A DNA stretch of 64,000 nt from Microbacterium memoriense (GTDB taxonomy: Bacteria > Actinomycetota > Actinomycetes > Actinomycetales > Microbacteriaceae). The translations under genes were made by a program, and so were the position numbers. Below the pieces are notes generated by a model, which was given only the letters and a program-made list of their open reading frames with translations, was not told the origin of the DNA and searched no databases. Positions 17,674 through 26,366 of this stretch are shown piece by piece. The stretch lies in the NCBI RefSeq assembly GCF_025398275.1, contig NZ_JAODOR010000008.1:124001-188000 (forward strand), in the 5' to 3' direction. The stretch's first letter is position 1. Each line of letters opens with the position of its first letter.

Positions 17674-18314
17674 GCGTGCAACGCCGCGGTGATGGGAACA
17701 GACCCCGCGTTGAACCGGATCGTGCGGCGGATCGTGGCGGGTTCCTCGACGGCTGCCGCGATGACGGCGGCGACGTCGGCGCGGGACACCGAAGCCGACT
17801 CACGTGCGTCGACATCGATGGCGCCGGTCGGCTCGTCGAGCGTGAGCGCGGACGGCGCGAGAATCGTCCAGTCCAGCGCGCTCGCACGCAGGTGCGCATC
17901 GGCCGCGGCCTTCGCTTCGGCATACGCGAAGAAGGAGTTGTCCGGATCGACACCGTGGTCCGGCCCCGCACCGAAGTACGACACCATCACGTACCGCGAG
18001 ACGCCGGTGGCAGCGGCCGCGTCGATCGATCGGATGGCGGCATCCCGATCGACCGCGTACGTGCGTTCGGGGGCTCCCCCGCCGGCGCCGGCCGACCAGA
18101 TCACGACGTCGTTACCGCTCACGAGGTTCGTGAACTGATCGAGGTCGAAGGTTTCGATGTCAGCGACGAGCGGTGTCGCGCCGGTCGCGGCGACCTCGGC
18201 CTCGTGATCCCGATTGCGGATCACCGCCGTGACGTGATGACCGGCCGCGGCCAGAAGCGGCTCCAGCAGGAGCGCGACCTTTCCGTGACCGCCGATGAGC
18301 AGGATGCGGGCCAT
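17670..18314 (-). CDS. NAD(P)H-binding atypical SDR (NmrA/YbjT-like)
   Basis: The 214-residue Rossmann protein opens with ARILLIGGHGKVALLLEPLL, an atypical-SDR GxxGxxG motif. It has DVVIWSAGAGG and the YVMVSYFGAG core near residue 110, the pattern of YwnB/YbjT-like NAD(P)H-binding proteins that sense or reduce small molecules. The ATG at 18314 follows AAGGAG with a seven-base spacer. It overlaps the downstream SDR gene by four bases, forming a two-gene operon. It is divergent from the lactonase-like gene, with 87 bp between starts. Enzymatic activity is not established for many members. Confidence 0.82.
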   Translation of the reverse strand: MARILLIGGHGKVALLLEPLLAAAGHHVTAVIRNRDHEAEVAATGATPLVADIETFDLDQFTNLVSGNDVVIWSAGAGGGAPERTYAVDRDAAIRSIDAAAATGVSRYVMVSYFGAGPDHGVDPDNSFFAYAEAKAAADAHLRASALDWTILAPSALTLDEPTGAIDVDARESASVSRADVAAVIAAAVEEPATIRRTIRFNAGSVPITAALHA

Positions 18315-18401
18315 GGGTGGCTCCTTCCGTCCCTTCGAGACTACGTGCTGCACGGCGACCGAGACGCGCCACCGGTACCCGTCCGCGCCTACGATCGAAG
18401 C

Positions 18402-19439
18402 ATGACCGACTCCTCCTTCGTCTTCGTCGCCAATTCCGGCGACAGCAGCATCAGCACCTTCCGACTGCAGGATGGGAGCCTCGAGAGGGTGGCCGTCACG
18501 GGCGGGGTCACCGGGTGCTCGAACTTCGCGATCGACGTCGAGCTCGGCCTCATCCACGCATCGGTCAAGGCCGACGACAACGGCGGCGAGTCCGGCATCC
18601 TGACCCTCTCGATCGACCGCGAGACCGGTGTGCTGACCCCGGTCTCGCGCCGGGATCTCCCGAAGGGTGCCATGAACTATCTGACGCTCTCGCGCGGCGG
18701 CACTGCGCTGCTGGGCGCTGCGTACGGTGCCGGATACGGATTCATCGCCCCCGTGACCGACGGTGTCGTCGGCGAGCCGACCGCCCAGATCACGTTCCCG
18801 AATCTGCATTCGGTCATCACGAGCGCCGACGGCCGATTCGCCTACTTCGTCTCGCTCGGCGACGATGTGATCGCGCAGTACGCCATCACCGACGATCTGA
18901 CCCTCGACCCGCTCTCCCCGGCCACGGTCGCCGCGCCGACCGGCTCGGGCGCGCGTCACATCGTGCTGAACGGTTCCGAAGACGCCGCGTATGTGCTGAC
19001 AGAGTACTCCGGCGAGGTCCTGCACTTCTCACGTGATGTGGATGCCGGCACCCTCACCGCGCGAGGCTCCGCAAGCGCGGTCGACCCCAACGCCGGCCTC
19101 ACGCACAGTCGCTTCGGCGCCGACCCGCGCGCGGAGCACCTGATCTGGGGCGCCGACCTGCACTTCAGCGGCGACGACGTGCTGTGGGCGTCGGAGCGGA
19201 GCGCCTCGACGCTGGCCCCGGTCGCGGTCGCCCCCGACGGCTCGGTCACGGATGCGCAGAGCTTCGTCGTGACAGAGGAGCAGCCCCGCGGATTCGCCGT
19301 GAGCCCGGACGGCGCGTGGCTCGTCGCCGCCGGCGAGCAGTCGACCGATGTGTCGCTCTACGCCGTGACGGGCGACAGCCTCGACCTGCGCCAGCGCGCG
19401 GAGACCGGCCGCGGCGCCAACTGGGTGCGCTTCGCCTGA
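18402..19439 (+). CDS. Lactonase-family seven-bladed beta-propeller protein
   Basis: The 345-residue protein consists of repeating propeller blades. Examples are FVANSGDSSISTFRL at the N terminus, RFAYFVSLGDDVIAQYAI mid-protein and a final GFAVSPDGAWLVAAGEQS blade. This is the 6-phosphogluconolactonase/YbhE-type fold. There is no signal peptide, so it is probably cytoplasmic. Some family members hydrolyse 6-phosphogluconolactone; others have no known activity, so lactonase should be read as a family name. The ATG at 18402 precedes the first blade directly. It is divergent from the SDR pair and converges with the small membrane-protein gene. Confidence 0.8.
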   Translation: MTDSSFVFVANSGDSSISTFRLQDGSLERVAVTGGVTGCSNFAIDVELGLIHASVKADDNGGESGILTLSIDRETGVLTPVSRRDLPKGAMNYLTLSRGGTALLGAAYGAGYGFIAPVTDGVVGEPTAQITFPNLHSVITSADGRFAYFVSLGDDVIAQYAITDDLTLDPLSPATVAAPTGSGARHIVLNGSEDAAYVLTEYSGEVLHFSRDVDAGTLTARGSASAVDPNAGLTHSRFGADPRAEHLIWGADLHFSGDDVLWASERSASTLAPVAVAPDGSVTDAQSFVVTEEQPRGFAVSPDGAWLVAAGEQSTDVSLYAVTGDSLDLRQRAETGRGANWVRFA

Positions 19440-19442
19440 GGC

Positions 19443-19622
19443 CTACTCGTCGGATCCGGCGAAGACCGCCCGCAGCGCGAAGAACACGACGACGGCGACG
19501 ACGAGGACGACCAGCGCCTTGAAGAAGAAGGCGAGCACGCTGAACAGCACGTTCACCAGCACCCAGGCGATGACGATGGCAACGATCACGCCGACGATGG
19601 TCCAGAGGCTGCTTTTGTTCAC
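19443..19622 (-). CDS. 59-residue membrane protein
   Basis: A GTG at 19622 opens a 59-codon frame reading NKSSLWTIVGVIVAIVIAWV followed by further hydrophobic residues and ending RAVFAGSDE. Almost all of it is Val/Ile/Leu/Phe, giving two membrane helices joined at FFFKAL. It starts 10 bases after the stop of the MFS transporter gene on the same strand, so it is probably co-transcribed. Codon use is GC-rich at third positions, as in real genes here. Actinobacterial genomes contain many similar short hydrophobic proteins of unknown role. It may support the transporter or be independent. Confidence 0.65.
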   Translation of the reverse strand: MNKSSLWTIVGVIVAIVIAWVLVNVLFSVLAFFFKALVVLVVAVVVFFALRAVFAGSDE

Positions 19623-19631
19623 GCATCCAGC

Positions 19632-20840
19632 CTAAGCGAGAGTCGCGAGCGCACGGCGTGAGGCCACCGCATTGACCACGCCGAGGGCGAGCACCAGGAG
19701 CGCGGCCCCCACGGGCAACAGCATCGCAACGGATGCCGAGGTCGCCTCGGCGAGCGCGCCGGTCACGGCAGAGGCGATCGCCTGCGCGAGCGTGAGCGCT
19801 GATCCCACGAGGGTCATCGTTGTCGCCGACCGCCCCTCCGGGCTCCGGTCGCCGGCGAGGCTGAAGAGTGTGACCAGGGTCGGCCCGACGCCGAGCCCCA
19901 TGAGGCAGAGCATGACGATCACGGTCCCGAGGTCACCGGCGGTGGCATAGCCCCACGCGGTGAGCACGAGGATTCCGCTGAACACGAGCCAGCGCAGGGT
20001 CAGCGGGAACCGCGGGGGCAACAGCATGACCATGAGCGCCAAGACCGCCGAGCCGATTCCCATCAGACCGTAGAGCAGTCCCGACTGTTCGCCGTGACCG
20101 ACCGACTGTGCGAAGGCGGTGAGCGAGGTCAGCGTCGCCCCGAAGAAGAGCCCGACGCCGAAGGTCGCGCCGACGACGACCAGCACGGGTCCCGACAGCA
20201 CCGCTCGGATCGGTGCGCGGGTGGCTGCGGGATCCGTCGTCATGGTGGCCGTCGGATGCACCGCGAACGCGGTGACGAACGCGAAGCTGAGCAGGGCCGC
20301 CATTGCGATCGGCGCCCACGGCGCGACGAATGACGCCAGCACTCCGACCAGCACGGGACCGATGATGAATGCGGTCTCGTCGACGGCCGACTCGTACGAC
20401 ATCACGCGCGACATCGTGCGCTCGCGTCGGTCATCCGACATGCGATCGCGGGTGATTCCGACGAGCCGGGTACGCGAAAGGGCCGCCGCCTGCGGCGCGG
20501 TGAGCCCGACCAGCACGGCCGCGAGAAGGATCACGCCACCGGGCGGATCACTCATGACGACGAAGGGGAAGAGTGCCAGCAGGATGCCGTTCGCCAGCCC
20601 GACCGGCAGTACCACAGTGCGTTGCCCGAACCGGTCGACCAGGTCGCCGATGAGCGGACCGGCCACGACGACACCGACGCCGGTCGCTGCGGAGGTCAAC
20701 CCGGCGAGGGCGATCGATCCGGTGGCGTTGGTGACGAGGGTCAAAACCCCGACGACCATCATCGCGAACGGCAACCGCGCGAGCGCCGCGATGGGGAAAT
20801 AACCCCAGCCGGTATGGCGGATCAGTGACGGTTCGCTCAC
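19632..20840 (-). CDS. Major facilitator superfamily transporter
   Basis: The 402-residue protein has about 12 hydrophobic segments. It has an MFS loop 2-3 signature (GPLIGDLVDRFGQRTVVLPVG), and the cytoplasmic loop near residue 130 (TRDRMSDDRRERTMSR) separates the halves. It resembles proton-driven drug exporters, with no indication of substrate. The GTG at 20840 has a GGAGG ribosome site six bases upstream. A small membrane-protein gene follows 10 bases after the stop. The UbiB gene upstream on the same strand ends 83 bp before, so transcription may be shared or separate. Confidence 0.87.
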   Translation of the reverse strand: MSEPSLIRHTGWGYFPIAALARLPFAMMVVGVLTLVTNATGSIALAGLTSAATGVGVVVAGPLIGDLVDRFGQRTVVLPVGLANGILLALFPFVVMSDPPGGVILLAAVLVGLTAPQAAALSRTRLVGITRDRMSDDRRERTMSRVMSYESAVDETAFIIGPVLVGVLASFVAPWAPIAMAALLSFAFVTAFAVHPTATMTTDPAATRAPIRAVLSGPVLVVVGATFGVGLFFGATLTSLTAFAQSVGHGEQSGLLYGLMGIGSAVLALMVMLLPPRFPLTLRWLVFSGILVLTAWGYATAGDLGTVIVMLCLMGLGVGPTLVTLFSLAGDRSPEGRSATTMTLVGSALTLAQAIASAVTGALAEATSASVAMLLPVGAALLVLALGVVNAVASRRALATLA

Positions 20841-20923
20841 GCACGACCTCCGAAGTAGTCAGCTCGTTTTCACGTGCCGCCTTGCTCCGCAAGCAGGTAG
20901 GTGCACCAATATCTCGATCGATT

Positions 20924-22621
20924 CTACCGCGATCGCCTCGCGTGCGCAGAGGGGCGCCGCGGGGCGCCGGCGAACAGGGCATGCAGGAGCGGGAGGATCG
21001 AGACGATCATCAGCGCGACGCCGAGAACGGATGCCGGGCCCAGCAACAGGATGCCGCCGACGAGTAGCCCGACGAACAGGACGGCCGACACGACCCGGCG
21101 AAGCGTCCGTTCGAGCCGCTCGAGTTGGCGTTCGACACCCGGGTTCGCGACCTGGATGAGACCCGCGTCGAGTTTCGTGAGCGTGCGGTCGATGCGGCCG
21201 GGGAGGCGGAGAGCGGTGCCCGCGGCATCCACCACTCGACCGGCGACGTCCGCCACGACATTGCCGGTCTCTTCCCGCAGAAGCTTCTGGGCATAGGGTT
21301 CGACCGCTTCCCAGATGTTGAACTGCGGGTCGAGCGAACTGCACAGCCCCGACACGAGCGACATCGCGCGGATGATGAGAAGGAAGTTCTCGGGTAACTG
21401 GAACGGCAGCGCGCGCATCGTTTCGCCGAACTCGTCGGCGAAACCGCGGAACTCACGCGGATCGACCTTCTGCAGTTCCGCGAACCCCATGCCCCCGAAG
21501 CGCTGGAACAGCACCGTGAGCGCACGCTCGAGTTCGATGTTGTCGGCCGACGGCAAGAGCACGCCGACCTGCTCGAACCCGGCGACCATTCCGGCGCCAT
21601 CGCGGGATGCCACGGCGATCACGAGCTTCCGGAGTCCCGCGCGGAGCCCGGCGGGAATCTGCCCCATCATCCCGAAGTCGATGAAGGTCAGCGTCCACGT
21701 GCGGCCGACGGCATCCGCAGCGTGCGGCGTGACGAACACGTTTCCCGGATGCGGGTCAGCGTGGAAGAAGCCGTCCGCGAACAGCTGATCGAACATCACG
21801 GACGCGAACTCCGCCGCGACGGCGGACGGGTCGATTCCCGCCGCACGGAGTGCGTCGACGTCGTTGATCTTGATCGCCGTGACGTCCTGGAGAGTCAACA
21901 CGCGCCGCGTCGAACGCTCCCACACGATCTCGGGTGCGGACACGCGCGCACCGTCGGCGACATTCGCGCGGAACCCCTCCGCGTTCGCGGCCTCCCGCAG
22001 GTAGTCGATCTCCTCGAGGCTCGTCGCCGCGAATTCCTCCACGAGCAGCGGCATGTCGACTCGGTCGGAGACCAGACGCACACGGCTCAGCCACTCGGCG
22101 ACACGGCGGAGCGCCGCGAGGTCGACGTCGACGATGCGATCGATGCCCGGTCGCTGCACCTTCAGCACGACCGCGTCGAGTCCGGTGAGTGCGGCGTCTT
22201 CGGCCGTCAGGCGGGCGCGGTGCACCTGCCCGAGCGAGGCGGCCGCGACCGGGGTCTCATCGACCGACGCGAATGCGCGGGCGAGGGGAAGTCCGAGCTC
22301 CGCCTCGGCGGAGGCACGAATCTCGGCGAACGGAACCGCGGGCACCTCGTCCTGGAGTTTCTCGAGTTCCGCGGTGACTTCGGGGGGCAGGATGTCCAGC
22401 CGAGATGACAGGAACTGGCCGACCTTGATCATCAGTCCACCGAGGTCGACGGCCAGGGTGTGGAACCGCTGCGAGATGCGCCGGAGCCTCCGCGCACGCG
22501 TGCGCTCGGCGATGCGACGCAACCCGATGCGCGGAAGGAACAGCTCGTACCACCACGCCTGCAGCATGTACCGCAGGGCGAAGCGGGTGATCCGGCGGTA
22601 GCGCGAGCGCTCCGCCGGCAT
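20924..22621 (-). CDS. UbiB/AarF (ABC1) family atypical kinase
   Basis: The 565-residue protein shows the UbiB hallmarks in order: the KxGQ motif in LMIKVGQFLSSR (residues 64-75), the ExD motif in SLEEIDYLREAAN, FFHADPHPGNVF as catalytic loop and FIDFGMMG as metal-binding loop. The C terminus has two hydrophobic helices (about residues 505-550) for membrane anchoring. UbiB proteins are ATPases involved in isoprenoid-quinone metabolism; in this menaquinone-type lineage the substrate is unknown. The ATG at 22621 lies four bases after the padR stop, indicating co-transcription. An upstream in-frame extension through padR is an artefact. Confidence 0.9.
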   Translation of the reverse strand: MPAERSRYRRITRFALRYMLQAWWYELFLPRIGLRRIAERTRARRLRRISQRFHTLAVDLGGLMIKVGQFLSSRLDILPPEVTAELEKLQDEVPAVPFAEIRASAEAELGLPLARAFASVDETPVAAASLGQVHRARLTAEDAALTGLDAVVLKVQRPGIDRIVDVDLAALRRVAEWLSRVRLVSDRVDMPLLVEEFAATSLEEIDYLREAANAEGFRANVADGARVSAPEIVWERSTRRVLTLQDVTAIKINDVDALRAAGIDPSAVAAEFASVMFDQLFADGFFHADPHPGNVFVTPHAADAVGRTWTLTFIDFGMMGQIPAGLRAGLRKLVIAVASRDGAGMVAGFEQVGVLLPSADNIELERALTVLFQRFGGMGFAELQKVDPREFRGFADEFGETMRALPFQLPENFLLIIRAMSLVSGLCSSLDPQFNIWEAVEPYAQKLLREETGNVVADVAGRVVDAAGTALRLPGRIDRTLTKLDAGLIQVANPGVERQLERLERTLRRVVSAVLFVGLLVGGILLLGPASVLGVALMIVSILPLLHALFAGAPRRPSAHARRSR

Positions 22622-22625
22622 CCGC

Positions 22626-23243
22626 TCAGTCCTGGGCAAGGATCGCGTAGAGCTTGCGCCGGGCGTCGTCGAGAACCGACACCGCTTCGGCGACCTGCTC
22701 GGGCGTGCCGGTGCGTCCGACCTGCATCGCCGCCTGGGCGAGGTTGGCACCGGACTTCGTCAGCGGCGCGCCACCTCGGTGTCCGCGCGGGGTCCCGGTG
22801 GCGCCGGACGGCTCCGAGGTCGCCCACGAGCGGTCGGCGGTCTCCGCTTCGGCACGCCCCGCGACGGTCAGCGAGTAGGTCTTGCGGCCGCCGGACTCTT
22901 CGACCTGGATGAGGCCTTCGTCGGTGAGCATCTGCAGCGTCGGGTAGACGGAGCCCGGGCTGGGCTTCCACGCGCCACCACTGCGCTCTTCGATCTGCTG
23001 GATCAGCTGATAGCCGTGCATCGGCTGCTCGACGAGGAGCGAGAGGATGGCTGCGCGCACGTCACCGCGCGGCGCACGGGTGCCGACCTTCTGGCCGAAC
23101 TGACTGAACGTGTCGCCGAAACTCTGCTCGAGACCGTCCTTGATCTGACCCAGGGTGTTCCACAGGTCGTCAGCGGAGGCGCCGCCGAAGGCCTGTCCGA
23201 AACCCTTGCCCGGAAAACGTCCGTCCGTGAATGAAGTACCCAT
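22626..23243 (-). CDS. PadR-family transcriptional regulator
   Basis: The 205-residue protein has a disordered Gly/Phe-rich N-terminal segment (about residues 1-50). A PadR winged helix follows: RGDVRAAILSLLVEQPMHGY, then SPGSVYPTLQMLTDEGLIQV and GRKTYSLTVAGR. The C-terminal dimerisation helix includes VLDDARRKLYAIL. PadR proteins are usually repressors controlling their own operon, here including the UbiB gene. The ATG at 23243 has a GGAGG site five bases upstream. An in-frame TTG four codons earlier would place the start inside that site and is rejected. A 22-bp tandem repeat directly upstream is the likely operator. The effector is unknown. Confidence 0.92.
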   Translation of the reverse strand: MGTSFTDGRFPGKGFGQAFGGASADDLWNTLGQIKDGLEQSFGDTFSQFGQKVGTRAPRGDVRAAILSLLVEQPMHGYQLIQQIEERSGGAWKPSPGSVYPTLQMLTDEGLIQVEESGGRKTYSLTVAGRAEAETADRSWATSEPSGATGTPRGHRGGAPLTKSGANLAQAAMQVGRTGTPEQVAEAVSVLDDARRKLYAILAQD

Positions 23244-23253
23244 GAAATCCTCC

Positions 23254-23297
23254 AACGATATATCGAGCGATACCCAACGATACGTCGATCGATATCC
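23254..23297. promoter_or_regulatory. 22-bp tandem repeat, likely PadR operator
   Basis: Two head-to-tail copies, AACGATATATCGAGCGATACCC (23254-23275) split here as AACGATATATCG plus AGCGATACCC, and AACGATACGTCG plus ATCGATATCC (23276-23297), share AACGATA-xx-TCGA-x-CGATA-x-CC. Each contains CGATA/TATCG dyads, including the perfect palindrome CGATATATCG. They lie 11-54 bp upstream of the padR start, where promoter and autorepressor site should be. No good -35/-10 pair can be chosen because the repeat itself is AT-rich. Confidence 0.75.
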
Positions 23298-23342
23298 GTC
23301 AGGGTGGATGCTGCCCGACTCACAGCGAACCCCAAGAGTGAG

Positions 23343-24620
23343 TCAGCCGGCGAAGAACGCTCCCGCGGCCCGGCTGAGGTCGAGGAGATCGCTCGTGCCG
23401 GCCAGTTCGCGCGCCGAGTGCATCGACAGGATCGGGATGCCGACGTCGACCGTCCGGATCCCGAGCCGGGTCGCGGTGATCGGGCCGATGGTCGAGCCGC
23501 ACGGCACCGCGTTGTTCGAGACGAACTCCTGCGAGGTGACCCCGGCATCCGCGCACCAGCCGTGCCACGCGGCGGCGCCGGCACCGTCCGTCGCGTAGCG
23601 CTGGTTCGCGTTGATCTTGAGGATCGGGCCGCTGCCGAGCACCGGTTGGACGACGGGGTCGTGCTTGTCGGCATAGTTCGGATGCACGGAGTGCCCGACG
23701 TCACTCGAGACGCACCATGAGGCCGCGAGCGCGCGCAACTGCTCCTCACGGCCGGCCCCGAGCGAGAGCTGCACCCGCTCGATCACGTCGGCCAGGAAGG
23801 GTCCCGCGGCGCCCGAGCGCGTCCCGGAGCCGACCTCCTCATGATCGAACACGGCCAGCATCGCGATCCGATCGGCGGCTTCGTGTGCCAGCAGCGCCAC
23901 CACGCCCGCGTGCACCGACGCGAGATCGTCGAGCCGGCCACTGGCGAAGAAGACGTCGTCTTTGCCGAAAATCGCGCCGCGCGCGGCGTCGGCGGTCACG
24001 ATGTCGTAACCGCGGATGCGGGCGGCATCCACGCCGGCCACGCCCGCGAGCTCGCCGAGCAGGTCGGCCGATGCGGCTTCGCCGAGTCCCCACACCGGCT
24101 GGGTCTGGGTCTGCTTGTGCAGCGCCAGGTGATCATTCGCCTCGCGGTCGAGGTGGATGGCCAGTTGCGGGAGACGCAGCAGCGGGCCGGTCGCCGCGAG
24201 GACCGCCGTGCCGTCGTCGAGCACGAGCCGACCGGCGAGGCGGAGCTCGCGATCGAGCCACGAGTTCAGAAGCGGCCCACCGTAGATCTCGACCCCGGCC
24301 TGCAGCCAGCCGAGCCGGCCCGTGGTGGGCCGCGGCTTGAGCTTGAACGCCGGGGAGTCGCTGTGCGCACCGAAGATCTGGAACGCGGTGTCCGCGGAGG
24401 CGCCAGCAGGAACGACCCATGCGATCACGGCGCCGTCCCGAACGACAAGGTGCTTCGATCCGGGCTGTGCAGGCCAGGCCTCGGTCTCGTCGAGAGCGGC
24501 GAACCCGGCATCCACCAGGCGACGGGCGACCTCGGCGGCGGCGTGGAAGCTCGACGGCGATGCGGCGACGAAGTCGGCAAGGTCTTCGGCGTGGGCGCGG
24601 GCACGGTCGGTATCAGGCAC
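23343..24620 (-). CDS. apeB: M18-family aminopeptidase
   Basis: The 425-residue metallopeptidase is full length for family M18. Metal-binding elements appear in order: GAHSDSPAFKLKP (His86, Asp88), VFDHEEVGSGTRSGA with the paired Glu, and the C-terminal SMHSARELAGTSD. It removes N-terminal residues, typically acidic or hydrophobic ones, from cytoplasmic peptides using two metal ions. The ATG at 24620 precedes DTDRARAHAEDLADF, matching the family N terminus. It is the last gene of a three-gene minus-strand set with the NYN and winged-helix genes (16 bp and 29 bp gaps). The gene symbol follows general usage and is tentative. Confidence 0.9.
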   Translation of the reverse strand: MPDTDRARAHAEDLADFVAASPSSFHAAAEVARRLVDAGFAALDETEAWPAQPGSKHLVVRDGAVIAWVVPAGASADTAFQIFGAHSDSPAFKLKPRPTTGRLGWLQAGVEIYGGPLLNSWLDRELRLAGRLVLDDGTAVLAATGPLLRLPQLAIHLDREANDHLALHKQTQTQPVWGLGEAASADLLGELAGVAGVDAARIRGYDIVTADAARGAIFGKDDVFFASGRLDDLASVHAGVVALLAHEAADRIAMLAVFDHEEVGSGTRSGAAGPFLADVIERVQLSLGAGREEQLRALAASWCVSSDVGHSVHPNYADKHDPVVQPVLGSGPILKINANQRYATDGAGAAAWHGWCADAGVTSQEFVSNNAVPCGSTIGPITATRLGIRTVDVGIPILSMHSARELAGTSDLLDLSRAAGAFFAG

Positions 24621-24636
24621 GGGTCTCCTCAGATCG

Positions 24637-25182
24637 TCAGCGCAGGAACTGCGCGGGGTCGAACTCGTCGATCGGGATGACGCGGACGCGCGGCAACGCT
24701 GCGTCGAATGCGCCGGCGTCGTATTCGAGGTCGAAGAACTCCAGCCCCGGAAGGTGGCTGTATTCGGAGCTGCGGAACTCTTCGAACCCGAGGATGCCGA
24801 CCCGGCGCGTGCCGGTGAGCGCAGCCACCTCGGTGACGAAGTCCCGGTCGTGGCTGACCAGGACGACGTCGCCGTCGCGCTCGGCGAGCGCCGTGAGCGT
24901 TCGCTGGATGGCGATGTCGACGACCTTTTCGTCCGTCTCCCCCGACAGCGGAATGGGCTGGTATCCGAGCGCCAGCAGCGCCTGCACGAACGACATCGGC
25001 AGGTTCGTGCTGGCGTTCAGGAAGAAGAGGCCGCGGGTGGGCTGATTCCACCGATCCTGCAGAAAAGTGAGGATGCGATCCCACCGCGGACGCTCATCGG
25101 GTTGCGGACGGCGACCGAGGATCGAGCCCCCCAGCGTCGCATCGATGTTCTCACCGTCGACCAGCACCCACGTCGTGTCCAC
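24637..25182 (-). CDS. NYN-domain ribonuclease-like protein
   Basis: The 181-residue protein starts VDTTWVLVDGENIDATLGG, the N-terminal strand of NYN (PIN-like, LabA/DUF88) domains with Asp9 in the active site. Further acidic clusters are SGETDEKVVDIAI near residue 92 and DVVLVSHDRDF near residue 115. These build a PIN-type metal site, so RNA cleavage is plausible. The GTG at 25182 has AAGGAGG just upstream, and the longer open frame adds only unstructured residues. It sits between the winged-helix and aminopeptidase genes on the same strand. The substrate and physiological role are unknown. Confidence 0.83.
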   Translation of the reverse strand: MDTTWVLVDGENIDATLGGSILGRRPQPDERPRWDRILTFLQDRWNQPTRGLFFLNASTNLPMSFVQALLALGYQPIPLSGETDEKVVDIAIQRTLTALAERDGDVVLVSHDRDFVTEVAALTGTRRVGILGFEEFRSSEYSHLPGLEFFDLEYDAGAFDAALPRVRVIPIDEFDPAQFLR

Positions 25183-25211
25183 AGGACCTCCTTGCGCTTC
25201 AGTGTAGGAGG

Positions 25212-26291
25212 TCAGCCCAGCCCCACGACCGCCACGCCCAGCCACTCGGCCAGGTCGCGGATTTCGGCGTGGACCATGTCTCGCTCGTCCGCGTCGAAGC
25301 CGACGAGTTCATGAATGGCGCCGACCACCAGCGTCTCTCTCTTCTTGTCGAGCTGCGCGTCGAGCAGACCGATGAAGCGGTCACCGGCCAAGATCGGGTG
25401 CACGAAGTACCCGAACACGCGCTGCCCTTTCGGTTTGAATTGCTCGAGGACGAACTCGAAATCGAACAACTCCTTCAGGCGCGGGCGATCGTACAGCATC
25501 CCGTCGTAGGGATTGAGGATCGCGACCCGGCCGCCCGCATCGTCGGACAGCCCCGCGGCCGCGACCGGGTCGACGCGCCACTTCCACGTCGATCCCTCGA
25601 CCGTCGCCGGCTCCCCCGCGTCGCCCACCGGAGTCCACGGGGACTTCTGCCGCGCGAGACCGGCCGCCTGCAGCCGGCGCTCATCCAGGATGCGGCCCGC
25701 GTCGTCGTAGTCGAGTACGGGCATGTCTGCCGGAAACGCGCGCTCGGCGATGTCCCAGCGGCGCAGGCGGCCCTCCCGCCCGACGATCGAGACCTCCCCG
25801 ATGAACGACAGGAGCTCCAGCATCCGCGGGACCTGATTGGATCCGTACCAGCCCGATTCGCTCGCGTGAGCGACCTGGCTGGTATCGGCGATCTGCGCCG
25901 CCAGCAGGGGCCCTTCGGCGCGCAACGCAGCCAAGACATCAGCACGGAAGCGTGCGTTCGCCGCCAACCACTGCGTCGCTTGGGCCCGCAAGACTCGGCC
26001 GCGCATGCGCGCGACGCGTGCGGCCAGCAACGAACCCGCGTGGAAGTGCCCATCGTGCTCGAAGAGGAGGTGGTCGCCTTCGACGGCTTTGCGGAGCTGT
26101 CCCGGCTCGTACGACCAGCCGATGCGCGACCACAGGATCGTCTGCTCGGACGTGGCGATCGTCGCGGTCGGATCGATTTTGATCGCGGCGAGCTGTTCGG
26201 CGACTTCGACGACGTCGCCCGGTCGATCGGCATCGAGAAGTTGCGCACGCACGACCAGTCGGCGCGCCTCATCGCGGGAGAGCTCGTGCAT
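25212..26291 (-). CDS. Winged-helix DNA-binding protein, AlkZ/YcaQ-like (HTH_42)
   Basis: The 359-residue protein matches the HTH_42 family. An N-terminal helical region has AAIKIDPTATIATSEQTILW and WSRIGWSYEPGQL, a central winged-helix part follows, and the C-terminal motif is NPYDGMLYDRPRLKELFDF and VFGYFVHPILAGDRFIGLLD. Members include AlkZ and YcaQ, DNA glycosylases that unhook interstrand crosslinks. The position usually Gln in the Q-I-D segment is Lys here, and the GRxD element near the end reads GLLDAQ, so glycosylase activity is doubtful. The ATG at 26291 is preferred to an open frame starting 144 bases upstream. First gene of the set leading to NYN and the aminopeptidase. Confidence 0.8.
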   Translation of the reverse strand: MHELSRDEARRLVVRAQLLDADRPGDVVEVAEQLAAIKIDPTATIATSEQTILWSRIGWSYEPGQLRKAVEGDHLLFEHDGHFHAGSLLAARVARMRGRVLRAQATQWLAANARFRADVLAALRAEGPLLAAQIADTSQVAHASESGWYGSNQVPRMLELLSFIGEVSIVGREGRLRRWDIAERAFPADMPVLDYDDAGRILDERRLQAAGLARQKSPWTPVGDAGEPATVEGSTWKWRVDPVAAAGLSDDAGGRVAILNPYDGMLYDRPRLKELFDFEFVLEQFKPKGQRVFGYFVHPILAGDRFIGLLDAQLDKKRETLVVGAIHELVGFDADERDMVHAEIRDLAEWLGVAVVGLG

Positions 26292-26366
26292 GTCGGCCAG
26301 TGTAGGCAGGGGTGGCGACGCCCTGGAGGATGGCTGTCGCGCGGATTCAACCGTATCAACCGCGCC

